Numbered from the stretch's first letter, positions 53,454-62,193 are shown. The stretch: 64,000 bases of DNA from Flavobacterium sp. YJ01 (GCF_029320955.1 NZ_CP119757.1:682001-746000), one strand, 5' to 3'. Translations and numbers: made by a program. Notes: generated by a model from the letters alone, not told the origin.

Positions 53454-53657
53454 ATGTTTCTCAACTGCCACGCCTATCATTCCCTGTGCTGCGGCAACAT
53501 TCGGCTGGATGATTTTCCCTGTCACAAATGTTCTTTTCGAGAGAATTATTGTTTGCAGCAAAGCAGCTTGATGCAGCAGCTATGCTGCATATCAGTATTT
53601 GAAGCATTTACCCGTATGATATTGGATCTGCCTGCTTGTCTGATAGCTATTTTATAA
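53454..53657 (+). pseudogene. Error-prone DNA polymerase III alpha (DnaE2-like) N-terminal remnant
   Basis: The first 20 or so codons (MFLNCHAYHSLCCGNIRLDD) match the characteristic start of flavobacterial DnaE2-type alpha subunits, whose PHP domain begins with a similar histidine-rich motif. The match fades after that and the frame ends at 67 codons instead of about 1000. It directly follows the dinB remnant, so a whole mutagenesis cassette was probably deleted here, leaving its junction. Confidence 0.6.
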
Positions 53658-53802
53658 CTGGAATTCATTATTCTGTAAAGAAAATTGTACCTCTCCGCTA
53701 TAATTTTGGTAAGAAAGAATTACACGGCCGCAACGATCCTCCCTGCGGGACAATCTCTTAGCGACAGACGACAGCAAAAAATTAATTTAAAAATATAATG
53801 TT

Positions 53803-54372
53803 ATGAAAACAGATACAAAGGAAAATGAGCGTCAGGATGACAAAAATTTCCAAAATACAGCATTAGGCAAGCAGGGACAGCAGAAAACTGCCTCCCCTGA
53901 CGCCCACCCGTTTACAGAGAATGCCGAACCCGATTATGCAGATGATCTGAGCACGGAAGAGATCGGCAGCAGTTCCGATCAACAAAAACCTTCAGACGCG
54001 GAGCAGCAGAAATTAAAAGTCCGCAATTCAGACGTGCAGGACAGTGATAAAGACAGTAATCCATACGATTCAGAAAATCTTGATAATGAATCCGACAGCG
54101 GATCCAAAGATATAACCGAGAAGGACATTGAAGAGGATCTTATAAATAATGATCCTTCTGAAGGTTTTGAAACTGACATTGATGCGCCCCAGAGTGATGA
54201 AACTCAAAACGGCGGCTTTGAAACCATTGAACCCGATCACGATAATCCCGTAAACAAGGAATTTGAAATTGGGGAACTTGGCAACGAGGAGCTTAAAGAA
54301 GATGAACGCGTCCGAGATGAAACAGATAATGGTGCAGTCCACAATTACAGACCATCCCAGCGAAAATTTTAA
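53803..54372 (+). CDS. Hyperacidic disordered protein
   Basis: A 189-residue protein dominated by Asp, Glu, Ser, Asn and Gln, with almost no hydrophobic residues and no signal. It is almost surely intrinsically disordered. Repeated short acidic stretches (GNEELKEDER, SDSGSKDITEKDIEEDL) are present, but no family is recognised. A strong terminator follows. It is the first of several small stress-region genes and may be a hydrophilin-like protectant; that is inference. A second, shorter acidic protein lies at 55102-55326. Confidence 0.7.
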   Translation: MKTDTKENERQDDKNFQNTALGKQGQQKTASPDAHPFTENAEPDYADDLSTEEIGSSSDQQKPSDAEQQKLKVRNSDVQDSDKDSNPYDSENLDNESDSGSKDITEKDIEEDLINNDPSEGFETDIDAPQSDETQNGGFETIEPDHDNPVNKEFEIGELGNEELKEDERVRDETDNGAVHNYRPSQRKF

Positions 54373-54393
54373 TACTCTTATTTTTTTCCATAT

Positions 54394-54422
54394 AAAACCG
54401 TTACCAATAACGGTTTTTTTTA
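54394..54422 (+). terminator. Terminator after the acidic protein gene
   Basis: AAACCGTTA and TAACGGTTT pair around CCAA, then a run of eight T on the plus strand. Confidence 0.9.
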
Positions 54423-54633
54423 TGTGATTTCCTTTTATAACCGCATCAGACAGCCGGGTACTCCATCCATTTAATAATCTGCCTATTGCCAATCAGCCTA
54501 TAATGCTGAATTATCACATACATCCTAGCTGCTTAAAATTATATAACAAAGGGCAAAAAAAATGTAAGAACAGGATTTTGAGCGTACTTTATTTTTATTG
54601 AGTCAAGTACATTTTAAGCTAACCAAAAAACAA

Positions 54634-54795
54634 ATGTTTATGAAAGCACTATTTTCCAAAGTTGTGATACTATCGGTTTTAATGGCGGCGCTGCACATCA
54701 GCTGTGAAGCACTATGCGAAGATGAAAATGATGCCTCGAACCGCAAAGAAAATTATATAATCAAAAACGACTCACTTGCTGTTTCAAAAAATTAA
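54634..54795 (+). CDS. Small lipoprotein
   Basis: About 53 residues starting at MFMKALFSK (54634), or two codons later at 54640; upstream codons lack signal character. The lipobox LHISC gives a mature peptide of only about 30 residues, acidic then basic (CEALCEDENDASNRKE). No family recognised. Such tiny lipoproteins are frequent in Flavobacterium stress regions. Confidence 0.55.
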   Translation: MFMKALFSKVVILSVLMAALHISCEALCEDENDASNRKENYIIKNDSLAVSKN

Positions 54796-55101
54796 TGAAT
54801 GCAGGAAAGCTTGGCAGCTCTCAGTCGCCTTATAACAGTTTCTGAGTCTGCATTCTTGTATTGCATCCTTTTAATACGTCCTTTCCCCATCAGGATGCGT
54901 GCTACAGTGCGCACAGGAATGACCTTTGCATTTAATTGGCTGACAGTAAAAACAATAATAATCTGAAAATAATGTAATTAAACAGATACAGACTGTAATA
55001 TAGTCCGGCTCTTTCTACCGTAACTTTACTGCTCTTTAAATTACAAGAAAAGAAAAGACTGCAGATAAAGCAGCATTTATTAACTATCTAATTTTAACAT
55101 T
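54796..55101. other. Intergenic region with an open minus-strand stretch
   Basis: 306 nt. On the minus strand, 54797 to about 54975 stays open and reads like protein (AKVIPVRTVARILMGKGRIK, then KNADSETVIRRLRAAKLSC), but the only Met is internal (32 codons from the stop), so it is either a remnant or uses a rare start. Nothing else recognisable. Confidence 0.3.
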
Positions 55102-55326
55102 ATGATACCACAAGAAAACTACGATACTTACCGTCAGGACGACAGTCTGTATCATATGGGGGAAGAATCCATCCAGTCCGAAACCATGGAACATACCGAT
55201 CCTGGCGTGAACCAGCATTATAAAGACGAAAGGTCTGCCGACCACCAGCCTACCGAACTGGATCATGACGATGCCGACAGAAGAACTTTAGATGAATCTG
55301 AGGCAGATGAAGATGATGAGGATTAA
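55102..55326 (+). CDS. Small acidic protein
   Basis: A 74-residue, strongly acidic, Asp/His/Glu-rich protein (MIPQENYDTYRQDDS... ending SEADEDDED) with no signal and no known family. Probably disordered. It has its own terminator. It resembles the 53803-54372 product in composition but not in sequence. Confidence 0.6.
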   Translation: MIPQENYDTYRQDDSLYHMGEESIQSETMEHTDPGVNQHYKDERSADHQPTELDHDDADRRTLDESEADEDDED

Positions 55327-55361
55327 AGATATTACTTTTTCCGAGGATGACCAAAGTATAT

Positions 55362-55397
55362 AAGCCTGCGTAATGTAATCATCTCGCAGGCTTTTTT
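55362..55397 (+). terminator. Terminator between the acidic gene and the catalase-like gene
   Basis: AAGCCTGCG and CGCAGGCTT pair around a 14-nt loop, followed by T on the plus strand; it may work in both directions for the convergent genes. Confidence 0.82.
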
Positions 55398-55422
55398 AAT
55401 CTATTATTTTACAGGGCGGCAA

Positions 55423-56523
55423 TTAATCTGGCAGCTGGTCAATGCTGACTGGTTCTATCCTTGCCTTAGCATTCATATGGTGCCTGTAGCGGCTTGAAGT
55501 TTCATAGGCCAGTTGTCTCACTCGCATAATATTGCCCAGCGGACGGTGATCAGCCAGACTGTGAAACGGATTAAAACTCAACGTGTCGTCTGCATACACA
55601 CGGCGCTCGGGACTGAAAGTTTGCTGCGGATGAAAAGTAATTTTACCAACAGGCTGATAAGGACTCTGGTCCTCGGGCCACTGCACGGATCCGTCTTCCA
55701 CGGGCATGATTTCCAAATCGGTGCAGAGCTGTGCGCCGATTTCATATTCCGCTGTAGCAGACTGGAAAAAATCAGCAACAATTTTTGTTAAAAAAGCGTG
55801 CTCATCTGCGTCGATAATATCCTTATCAATTTTCTTCCCCGCTAATTCCTTTACATTATCCGAAAGCGGCTTAACATTTATTTTGGCCACATAATCCCCA
55901 AAACGCAGTGCTGCCATACTGAAATAAGTATCCCCAAGGATATGCGGTCCCGGTGCGCTCAATTGATTGGTATCATCAGCAAGACCTACTGCGGCAAGTA
56001 CATTCTGCACCCCGACAGCGGCCTTCTGCGCGATTTCCTGAAAGAGCTCCCCGCTGTCGGCCTGCTTTTCCAGCCCCTCCTGCATCTTGAGGTATTCCTT
56101 TATCGTTCCGGTTGGAATGACAGGATAATTTACCATAAGGAAGTCCTGGGTCACGGCGTCTGAGAGTTCTGGCAGCAGCTTTTCTCCTTCCACTCCGATT
56201 ACTTTTATGGCCATACCCCTGAATGCTGACATTTTATCGGGTACGATGGAGCCCTGCGCCGTTGATAAGCGCACAATTACTGGATAGGTTCTGGCCTTGG
56301 CAAACAACCCCTGTGCCAGATGTTCGGGCAGGTTATCATATACCTTAAGCTCGCCTTTCAATACAGCATGGCTTTTGGCATGCGCATCGCGTATGGCATG
56401 TCGGTATTTCTCGTACATCAGGCGGTTAACCCTTGCCATCGAATCTATAATTTTCTGGCTGATCTCCTGTTCGTCGGGCTGTATAACTTCGATCGAATCA
56501 CTGTAAGGAATATACTCTATCAT
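55423..56523 (-). CDS. Catalase-family heme protein (SrpA-like)
   Basis: A 366-residue protein of the short catalase-related type, without a signal peptide. It keeps the distal-side histidine region (AKSHAVLKGEL, then PVIVRLSTAQG) and a proximal heme region (LSFNPFHSLADHRPLGNIMR, followed by RQLAYETSSRYRH with the candidate Tyr). It is shorter than true catalases (about 480-700), so peroxide-dependent oxidation rather than full catalase activity is more likely. It is third in an operon after two secreted propeller proteins, 29 nt downstream. Confidence 0.82.
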   Translation of the reverse strand: MIEYIPYSDSIEVIQPDEQEISQKIIDSMARVNRLMYEKYRHAIRDAHAKSHAVLKGELKVYDNLPEHLAQGLFAKARTYPVIVRLSTAQGSIVPDKMSAFRGMAIKVIGVEGEKLLPELSDAVTQDFLMVNYPVIPTGTIKEYLKMQEGLEKQADSGELFQEIAQKAAVGVQNVLAAVGLADDTNQLSAPGPHILGDTYFSMAALRFGDYVAKINVKPLSDNVKELAGKKIDKDIIDADEHAFLTKIVADFFQSATAEYEIGAQLCTDLEIMPVEDGSVQWPEDQSPYQPVGKITFHPQQTFSPERRVYADDTLSFNPFHSLADHRPLGNIMRVRQLAYETSSRYRHHMNAKARIEPVSIDQLPD

Positions 56524-56552
56524 GTATGGTATGTTATTGTTTTTTTAATCTT

Positions 56553-57512
56553 TTATTTTTTTACAGGAGCAAACACGGCCTGCTGCAGGGAAAACTTTTT
56601 TGATGGTACGTTATTACCTTCAGTAAGTTCGCTGAAATTCGCATTCATGATCCAGGTTTCACTGCCCGAAACAGCCGCAGTAGAAGGAAAGGCAAAACGG
56701 TCTTCTACAGAAGTGGATTCCGAAACCTCTGCCGTAGTCCAATTATCGATGCTTTTAATCTTGAATATTTTGTTTACTCCTCCATTCTGCACTAGTGTCA
56801 AAGTGGAATTGTCATTTAAAAGCATACCGTCTGCGCTTGGAAAGAACTGCTCTATTTTTACCTTTGTCCCGCTATTGGGATTTGAAATCGGCAATTTTAT
56901 AAGTGCTCCTTTCCCATTGTTTGCTACCAGCAGAAAACCTTCCGGATGATAAACAATTCCATTGGGTCCGACTCCTGCTGTTTTAAGCAGTTCGTTTGTG
57001 CTGAATACTGACGCTGTTCCTTTTGCATCCACTTTATACACAGCGTATGCATAACTATCCGTGATATAAGCATTCCCTTCTTTGTCAAAAGCCAGGTCAT
57101 TAGGAAAATGTTCTCCAGCAATAAACCCGCCCAGATCAATATCATTTAATTTCTTACCTGTTTTAAGGTCAAGGATAAGAAGCCTTGCCATTTTCTTTTT
57201 GGTATCAGGCGTGCTGAATTTGCTATAGTTGGCATCGCCTGCACAGACAAAAAGCCTTTTTCCGTCGGGATGCACCTTCAGCCCGTAGGTTGATTTAAGG
57301 GTTTTATCGGCATAAAATTCCGAATACCTGCCCTCTTTGGTAACTTTTCCAACGGTACCCAATCTTGCCGAGGATACATAAAACACATTGGCAGCCTTAT
57401 CGAAAGCCACTCCCTCGGGATAACTTTCAGGCGCTTCAAATTCAATGCGTTTTGTTGGCTGCTGAGCCCACGTTAACTGGGCTGCTAACAGTAGTATAAT
57501 ATATTTTTTCAT
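56553..57512 (-). CDS. Secreted SMP-30/NHL-like beta-propeller protein
   Basis: A 319-residue protein with a signal peptide (MKKYIILLLAAQLTWAQ). The repeats have the form EGVAFDKAANVFYVSS, YGLKVHPDGKRLFVCAGD, NDLAFDKEGNAYITDSYAYAV and GVGPNGIVYHPEGFLLVAN, typical of SMP-30/gluconolactonase/NHL propellers of six blades. Such proteins often hydrolyse lactones or bind sugars. Its start is 2 nt after the PQQ-type dehydrogenase, so it may open the lactone which that enzyme would produce; that is inference. Confidence 0.75.
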   Translation of the reverse strand: MKKYIILLLAAQLTWAQQPTKRIEFEAPESYPEGVAFDKAANVFYVSSARLGTVGKVTKEGRYSEFYADKTLKSTYGLKVHPDGKRLFVCAGDANYSKFSTPDTKKKMARLLILDLKTGKKLNDIDLGGFIAGEHFPNDLAFDKEGNAYITDSYAYAVYKVDAKGTASVFSTNELLKTAGVGPNGIVYHPEGFLLVANNGKGALIKLPISNPNSGTKVKIEQFFPSADGMLLNDNSTLTLVQNGGVNKIFKIKSIDNWTTAEVSESTSVEDRFAFPSTAAVSGSETWIMNANFSELTEGNNVPSKKFSLQQAVFAPVKK

Positions 57513-57514
57513 CT

Positions 57515-58681
57515 TTATTTTTGTTTGAGTGCATAAATAATACCATTTGCATCATCTGATATATAAACCACATCAGAACCGATCGCCAGTCCTGCGGGTC
57601 TGCCGAACCGTTCGCTGCCGATTAAAAATCCCGTTAAGAAATCTTCAGACCCTGTGGGATTGCCCTTGCTGTCAAATTTGATGCGTTCCACTTTGTAACC
57701 GCTCGGATTTTGTCTGTTCCATGAGCCGTGCCAGCACACCAGTGCATCTCCTTTATTTTTACCGCTGTCGAAAAATGCAAAAGCAATAGGGGCGCTGTGC
57801 GCCGGGAAATCCAGTATAGATGCCTGAGTAGGTTTGACCCAGCCCTCCTTGGTATTGCCCACAGGGTCTTCCCTGCTCTGATCCACTTCCTTCTTGCCGT
57901 AGGCGAAAGGAAATCCGTAATTGCCTCCCATAATAATCTTATTTAATTCTTCGGGAGGCCAGTCGTCTCCTTTAGTGTCTCCGCCATTGTCCACACCCCA
58001 CATTTCTTTGGTCTGAGGCTGCCAGTCAAAACCGATGGTATTTCGAAGCCCTGACGCATAAAGCGTTCTTTTCCAAGTCTGCGGGTCCACCTGCAGCATG
58101 GCGGCAGTTTCCTTATCGCTTTCCTTACAGTCGTTGCAGACGCTTCCCACTGAGATATACAATTTGCCGTCAGGCCCGAAATCCATCGTGCGGTTCGCAT
58201 GCTGCCCGCCGCTCGGCAGATCTTTAATCAGCGTATCGGCGGCCTTGCCCAAAGTTCCATCAGCATTTAATGCATATCTAAGTACTTTGTTGTTATTGCA
58301 CAGGTACATAAAATCATCTTTGGCCGTAATGCCGTGTACTCCTGGAAAATCAGCTACACGTGTCATATCGTCAAACCTGCCGTCGTTGTTGGTATCGGTC
58401 AGCATCAGCACATCTCCCGCATCGCGTCTTGTAACATAGAGCTGGCCTTTTTTGCCGATATACAGCATCCTTGGTTTTCCAAGTCCCATCGCGGCAGGGG
58501 TCGCCTGCCAGCCATTTGCCGTTTTAAGGCCCGATGCGAGTGAGGAACTGTACTCAAGATGGGTAGGGAAATTGGTAATGGTCACTTTCTTGGTATCTTC
58601 TTTAGGAGGTATGCCTTTCTGGCCGTAGGAAAGCAGCCCCATCACACATAGAAATGCAGTAAACTGGTATTTCGTTTTCAT
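57515..58681 (-). CDS. PQQ-dependent sugar (sorbosone/glucose) dehydrogenase-like protein
   Basis: A 388-residue exported protein (signal ending LLSYGQ). Six-bladed propeller with GSDH-family blocks: VTRRDAGDVLMLTDTNNDG, FPGVHGITAKDDFMYL, SGGQHANRTMDFGPDGKLYI (catalytic His region), SGLRNTIGFDWQP and WGVDNGGDTKGDDWPPEELN, then YGFPFAYG. The family oxidises aldoses or sorbosone with PQQ in the periplasm. PQQ synthesis genes are not in the window. First gene of a three-gene operon with the propeller and catalase-like genes. Confidence 0.85.
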   Translation of the reverse strand: MKTKYQFTAFLCVMGLLSYGQKGIPPKEDTKKVTITNFPTHLEYSSSLASGLKTANGWQATPAAMGLGKPRMLYIGKKGQLYVTRRDAGDVLMLTDTNNDGRFDDMTRVADFPGVHGITAKDDFMYLCNNNKVLRYALNADGTLGKAADTLIKDLPSGGQHANRTMDFGPDGKLYISVGSVCNDCKESDKETAAMLQVDPQTWKRTLYASGLRNTIGFDWQPQTKEMWGVDNGGDTKGDDWPPEELNKIIMGGNYGFPFAYGKKEVDQSREDPVGNTKEGWVKPTQASILDFPAHSAPIAFAFFDSGKNKGDALVCWHGSWNRQNPSGYKVERIKFDSKGNPTGSEDFLTGFLIGSERFGRPAGLAIGSDVVYISDDANGIIYALKQK

Positions 58682-58948
58682 ATAGCGTAAATTAATTAGT
58701 TATCAATAGCTGCTCAAATACTTTAAAATGAGAATATTAGTCTTGATTTGCATATCCAAAAGTATTACCAATAAATAGTAATCAATTACAAGATATGCTC
58801 TAATACTTATAGGATTTACAGCAGATGGGAAAATTCAAGTAGGATTGGAATGGGTAAAATGGGTCTGGCAGGCAGAATTGAGTTCTCAGCGGCAGTACTA
58901 GATAGTGAGACAGGACGAAAATTTTTATAAACTAAATTTCCTCGTCGG

Positions 58949-59182
58949 TTATTGGATGTATTTAATCTTTGATTTAGCAAATTCGTCCAAAATCAGCTGT
59001 ACAGATCTTTCTACATCTTTTGCGATAAGGGAAGATTCCAAAAGGTAATTGTCGACGTAATCAAAGACAGTCTTTTCTGTTTCGTCCAACTTTCTGATCG
59101 GATCTTCCTGATTGGACGAAGCAAAAGTACTTTCGAGATGTATTTTCAAATCGTTTTCAAATTTCTCTAATAAATCTTTCAT
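58949..59182 (-). CDS. Unrecognised 77-residue helical protein
   Basis: A small, charged, helical cytoplasmic protein (MKDLLEKFENDLKIHLEST... ending KSKIKYIQ), with no signal or known family. Isolated between the PQQ-type operon and the YciF-like gene. The absence of a clear terminator and its short length leave some doubt. Confidence 0.45.
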   Translation of the reverse strand: MKDLLEKFENDLKIHLESTFASSNQEDPIRKLDETEKTVFDYVDNYLLESSLIAKDVERSVQLILDEFAKSKIKYIQ

Positions 59183-59455
59183 TTATTCTTGTAATTTTTA
59201 AATGTTGCATAATAAAAATAAATATAATATCATATATGAAAAAAAACAGTACTCCAAAACTTGCATCAGCTGGACATCTCTTATAAGTTCTTAATACAAA
59301 TAATATAAGCTGACTGCAGGCCTGACCTGTAAATTTCACCTTCCTTTCGATGAGCTGTAGATTATATAACCTGCGAGGTACTGTATTTGTATTTATTAAC
59401 CGGATTACAATACCTGATCTGAACTTTAGGTAATCTGCATACTAGTAACGCTTAT

Positions 59456-59490
59456 AAAAAAGGCCCGTACTCACAGTACAGGCCAACTTT
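59456..59490 (-). terminator. Terminator after the YciF-like gene
   Basis: GGCCTGTACT and AGTACGGGCC pair (one mismatch) around GTG; on the minus strand the stem is followed by five T. Confidence 0.78.
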
Positions 59491-59506
59491 TATATTATTC
59501 CTAGGC

Positions 59507-60145
59507 CTAATCTTCCTCGTTTGCATCAAAATTAATGGTATTATAGGCTGCCTCGGTAAGCAGTGTATCTGCTTCTTTTTCCTCCGCCAATGTTTTCTCC
59601 AGCAGCAGTACCGCATCATCTTCGCCAAGTGTAGTAGCAAAAGCTGCCAATGTACCGTATGTTGCAATCTCGTAATGCTCAATTTTCTGAGATGCTGCTA
59701 TGATTCCTGCGTCACGAACAGGTCCTGCTTCGGTTTCTTCCATAATGCTTTCTCCTTCCTTGATAAGTCCTTCCATTGCGTCGCATTTCTTGGCCGCAGC
59801 CTTCTCGCCAATTAAAGAAAAAACCTGCTCCAGTCTTTTAACCTGTTCTTCTGTAACGCTAAGATGATCGTTGATAGCAGTTATCAGGTTCTCGGAAGTC
59901 GCATTCTTAGCCATCTTTGGCAAAGCCTTAGTCAGGGCTTTTTCTGCCCAGTAAATATCTTTCAATGAATCTACAAATAGTTCTCTTAGTCCATCGGCAG
60001 CAGTCGATTTTGCTTTTACTTTTCCGTCTGTGCTCTTAGATGCAGTTTTTGCAGTATTTCTTGATGCAGTATTTCTTGATGCAGTACTTTTGGATGCCGT
60101 ACTTTTTGCTTTATCCGCCGTAGTTTTTTTTGCTGTAGTTGCCAT
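59507..60145 (-). CDS. YciE/YciF (DUF892) ferritin-like protein with a Lys/Ser/Thr-rich tail
   Basis: A 212-residue protein. Residues about 50-205 form the DUF892 four-helix bundle: LRELFVDSLKDIYWAEKALT, ATSENLITAINDHLSVTEEQ, the metal-ligand helix KIEHYEIATYGTLAAF and EEKEADTLLTEAAYN. Glu and His in these helices fit a di-iron centre. The first 48 residues are a low-complexity basic stretch with tandem ASKSTASRNTASRNTA, like histone tails or DNA-associated linkers. Members are induced by osmotic and oxidative stress. The length without the tail is normal for the family. Confidence 0.85.
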   Translation of the reverse strand: MATTAKKTTADKAKSTASKSTASRNTASRNTAKTASKSTDGKVKAKSTAADGLRELFVDSLKDIYWAEKALTKALPKMAKNATSENLITAINDHLSVTEEQVKRLEQVFSLIGEKAAAKKCDAMEGLIKEGESIMEETEAGPVRDAGIIAASQKIEHYEIATYGTLAAFATTLGEDDAVLLLEKTLAEEKEADTLLTEAAYNTINFDANEED

Positions 60146-60169
60146 AATTTTTTAATTTAATATTATATC

Positions 60170-60177
60170 CAAATGTA
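60170..60177 (-). promoter_or_regulatory. Possible -7 promoter element of the YciF-like gene
   Basis: On the minus strand TACATTTG is an exact match to TAnnTTTG about 25 nt upstream of the start. A -33 TTG at the right distance is not clear. Confidence 0.35.
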
Positions 60178-60495
60178 CAAAGCCATCAACAGAGAGCCTT
60201 ACATAATGATCCGTTATATCTTACAGTATTCAAACCTCATAGCAATATAGATCAGCAGGTTACAGACGCGAACTAATACATCGGAAACAAAAGCTGCCAA
60301 TAATTATTCGAACCTATTACACTTAAAAAACACTAAAGGCTGCTAGTATTTTGAAGAACCAGTTTACTTGAAACCGCCGTCGCGCTTACTATGTGTGAGA
60401 AAAACTATAAGAAGCATAAAATGTGGCAGCAAGCACCATGGATGCACGATTTTTTTAAACGTTTAAATTCCAAAAGATAGAAGGATTGTGCACAC
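60178..60495. other. Intergenic region without a gene
   Basis: About 320 nt between the YciF-like gene and the terminator of the next gene. I see no reading frame, repeat or strong hairpin. It must contain the YciF-like upstream control region. Confidence 0.3.
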
Positions 60496-60528
60496 AAAAA
60501 AACCTGCATCCAAACAGGATGCAGGTTT
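60496..60528 (-). terminator. Terminator after the small lipoprotein gene
   Basis: AAACCTGCATCC and GGATGCAGGTTT form a perfect 12-bp stem; on the minus strand it is followed by T residues. Confidence 0.88.
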
Positions 60529-60559
60529 AAATAGAAATATAAATAATCAACCTTGGCAG

Positions 60560-60847
60560 CTATTTACTGCCTTTACTGTTAGATGTTGAATCTTTGTTTA
60601 TGGTTGTAGTCCCTTTTTGCGTAGTTCCATCCGAACCAGAACCAGTCGAACCCTCGCCGGTAGCACCAGTTGTTCCATTTGTACTTGTACGGGTCGTATC
60701 CGAGTCAGCTCCAATGCTGTCAACAGCTGCCTGCGTTGAATCTGTTTCATCTGCGTATGGATCTGTGCTGGAATTCTGATTGTTTTTACAAGATAGCACC
60801 AGGGTAAAGATCAGTGTAAGGAATGAAGTTTTTAATATTGTTTTCAT
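60560..60847 (-). CDS. Small Ser/Thr/Gly-rich lipoprotein
   Basis: A 95-residue lipoprotein (signal ending LVLSCKNN). The mature part is low-complexity and disordered, rich in Ser, Thr, Gly and Asp (GTTGATGEGSTGSGSDGTTQ). No family or catalytic feature. A TAACTTTG element (60875-60882 on the minus strand) 27 nt upstream matches the Bacteroidota -7 consensus, so it has its own promoter and terminator. Probably a cell-envelope stress lipoprotein. Confidence 0.65.
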   Translation of the reverse strand: MKTILKTSFLTLIFTLVLSCKNNQNSSTDPYADETDSTQAAVDSIGADSDTTRTSTNGTTGATGEGSTGSGSDGTTQKGTTTINKDSTSNSKGSK

Positions 60848-61026
60848 AATGTCCTATTTTAGTTTCAATAACCTCAAAGTTAATATCTTAAAAGTTGAGA
60901 TCGTTATATCATTAAATGAAGTATTTACAGATTTAGTACTTTAAACAATTAATAACCAGAGCGATAATTATATTTAACGCAATCGGTTTTTAGATATAAT
61001 AAGCATGACGCGTTGAAGAATTATTT

Positions 61027-62193
61027 CTATTTCCACGGATCAAGTACTACTTTTACACATCCGTCTTCACGTTTTTTGAAAATATCGTAAGCATGTGAAA
61101 TCTCACTCAACGGCAGTCTGTGCGTTATAATGTCTTCTAGCTTCACCTTTCCCTGAACCACATATTCTAAAAGTTTATCAATGTGTTTGTGAGCCGGAGC
61201 CTGCCCTCCTTTTAGGATTATCCCTTTATCAAAAAACTGTCCTATCGGAAAATTATCATAGTTGACAGGATAAACACCCAAAACAGAAACAATTCCGCTT
61301 CTTCTTACGGCGCTCATGCAGGCTTCTAAAACTTTTGTTGATCCTTTTTCGAAATTGATGGTTGCCTTAATACGGTCAGCTAAATTACGGTCCGGTTCAA
61401 ATCCAACCGCGTCAATGCAGACATCTGCGCCGCGGCCATTTGTAAGAGAACGGATCTGTTCAACAACATCTTTAGGCCCATTCTGCCATAGAATTGTGGT
61501 ACAGCCCGCTGTAGCTTTAGCTTTATCGAGTCTAAACTGAAGTGTGTCAACTACAATGACCTGCGCCGCGCCTCTAAGCCAGGCGCTTTTGGCCGCCATG
61601 ATACCAACAGGTCCCGAACCAAATATCGCTACGGTTTCCCCGCCCTTGACTTCCCCCCAGTCCACCCCGGTATAGCCTGTCGGGAATATGTCGGTTAGAA
61701 AAAGAAGCTGCTCATCACTTAGATCTTCAGGAACAACTCTGGGTCCGTAATTGGCATATGGTACGCGCACATACTGTGCTTGACCTCCGTCATACCCGCC
61801 ATAGAGGTCTGTATAACCGAAAAGTGCCCCGCCTTTCTCTGTGAGAATTCCACCCTCAGGACCGTAATGTTCGGGGTTGCTGTGCTCACAGTTGCCCGGA
61901 ACATCGTGATTGCAGAAAAAACAATTCCCGCAGGCAATCGGGAAAGGAACCACAACTCGGTCCCCTCTTTTCAGGTGGGTGACAGCCGAGCCCGTTTCCT
62001 CCACAATACCCATAAATTCATGGCCAAGCACCATGGGAGTTGTTGGCATGGCACCAGAATAAATATGCAGATCCGATCCGCATATTGCCGTGGAAGTAAC
62101 TTTTAGAATAATATCATCCTGTGCTATGATTTTTGGATCTTCTACCGTATCATATTTAATCGAACCAGGTCCGTGAATAACTGCTGCTTTCAT
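61027..62193 (-). CDS. Zinc-dependent alcohol dehydrogenase (formaldehyde-dehydrogenase-like MDR)
   Basis: A 388-residue medium-chain dehydrogenase. Catalytic zinc ligands: CGSDLHIY (Cys38) and GHEFMGIVEE (His/Glu). Structural zinc ligands CGNCFFCNHDVPGNC are all present. The Rossmann motif is GSGPVGIMAAKSAWLRGA, then the adenine-ribose Asp in VVDTLQFRL, indicating NAD(H). The extra insert after the structural zinc (PEHYGPEGGILTEKGGALFGY) is typical of the glutathione-independent formaldehyde-dehydrogenase-like branch. The natural substrate is unknown. Single gene with its own start; no neighbour suggests a pathway. Confidence 0.9.
   Translation of the reverse strand: MKAAVIHGPGSIKYDTVEDPKIIAQDDIILKVTSTAICGSDLHIYSGAMPTTPMVLGHEFMGIVEETGSAVTHLKRGDRVVVPFPIACGNCFFCNHDVPGNCEHSNPEHYGPEGGILTEKGGALFGYTDLYGGYDGGQAQYVRVPYANYGPRVVPEDLSDEQLLFLTDIFPTGYTGVDWGEVKGGETVAIFGSGPVGIMAAKSAWLRGAAQVIVVDTLQFRLDKAKATAGCTTILWQNGPKDVVEQIRSLTNGRGADVCIDAVGFEPDRNLADRIKATINFEKGSTKVLEACMSAVRRSGIVSVLGVYPVNYDNFPIGQFFDKGIILKGGQAPAHKHIDKLLEYVVQGKVKLEDIITHRLPLSEISHAYDIFKKREDGCVKVVLDPWK

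Noticed and set aside
54070..54492. 140-codon hydrophobic minus-strand frame over the acidic protein gene
   Set aside because: Apparent hydrophobicity is the reverse of Asp/Glu codons; it also runs across the plus-strand terminator.
61780..62106. 108-codon plus-strand frame over the alcohol dehydrogenase
   Set aside because: Antisense shadow of a gene with complete zinc and NAD motifs.
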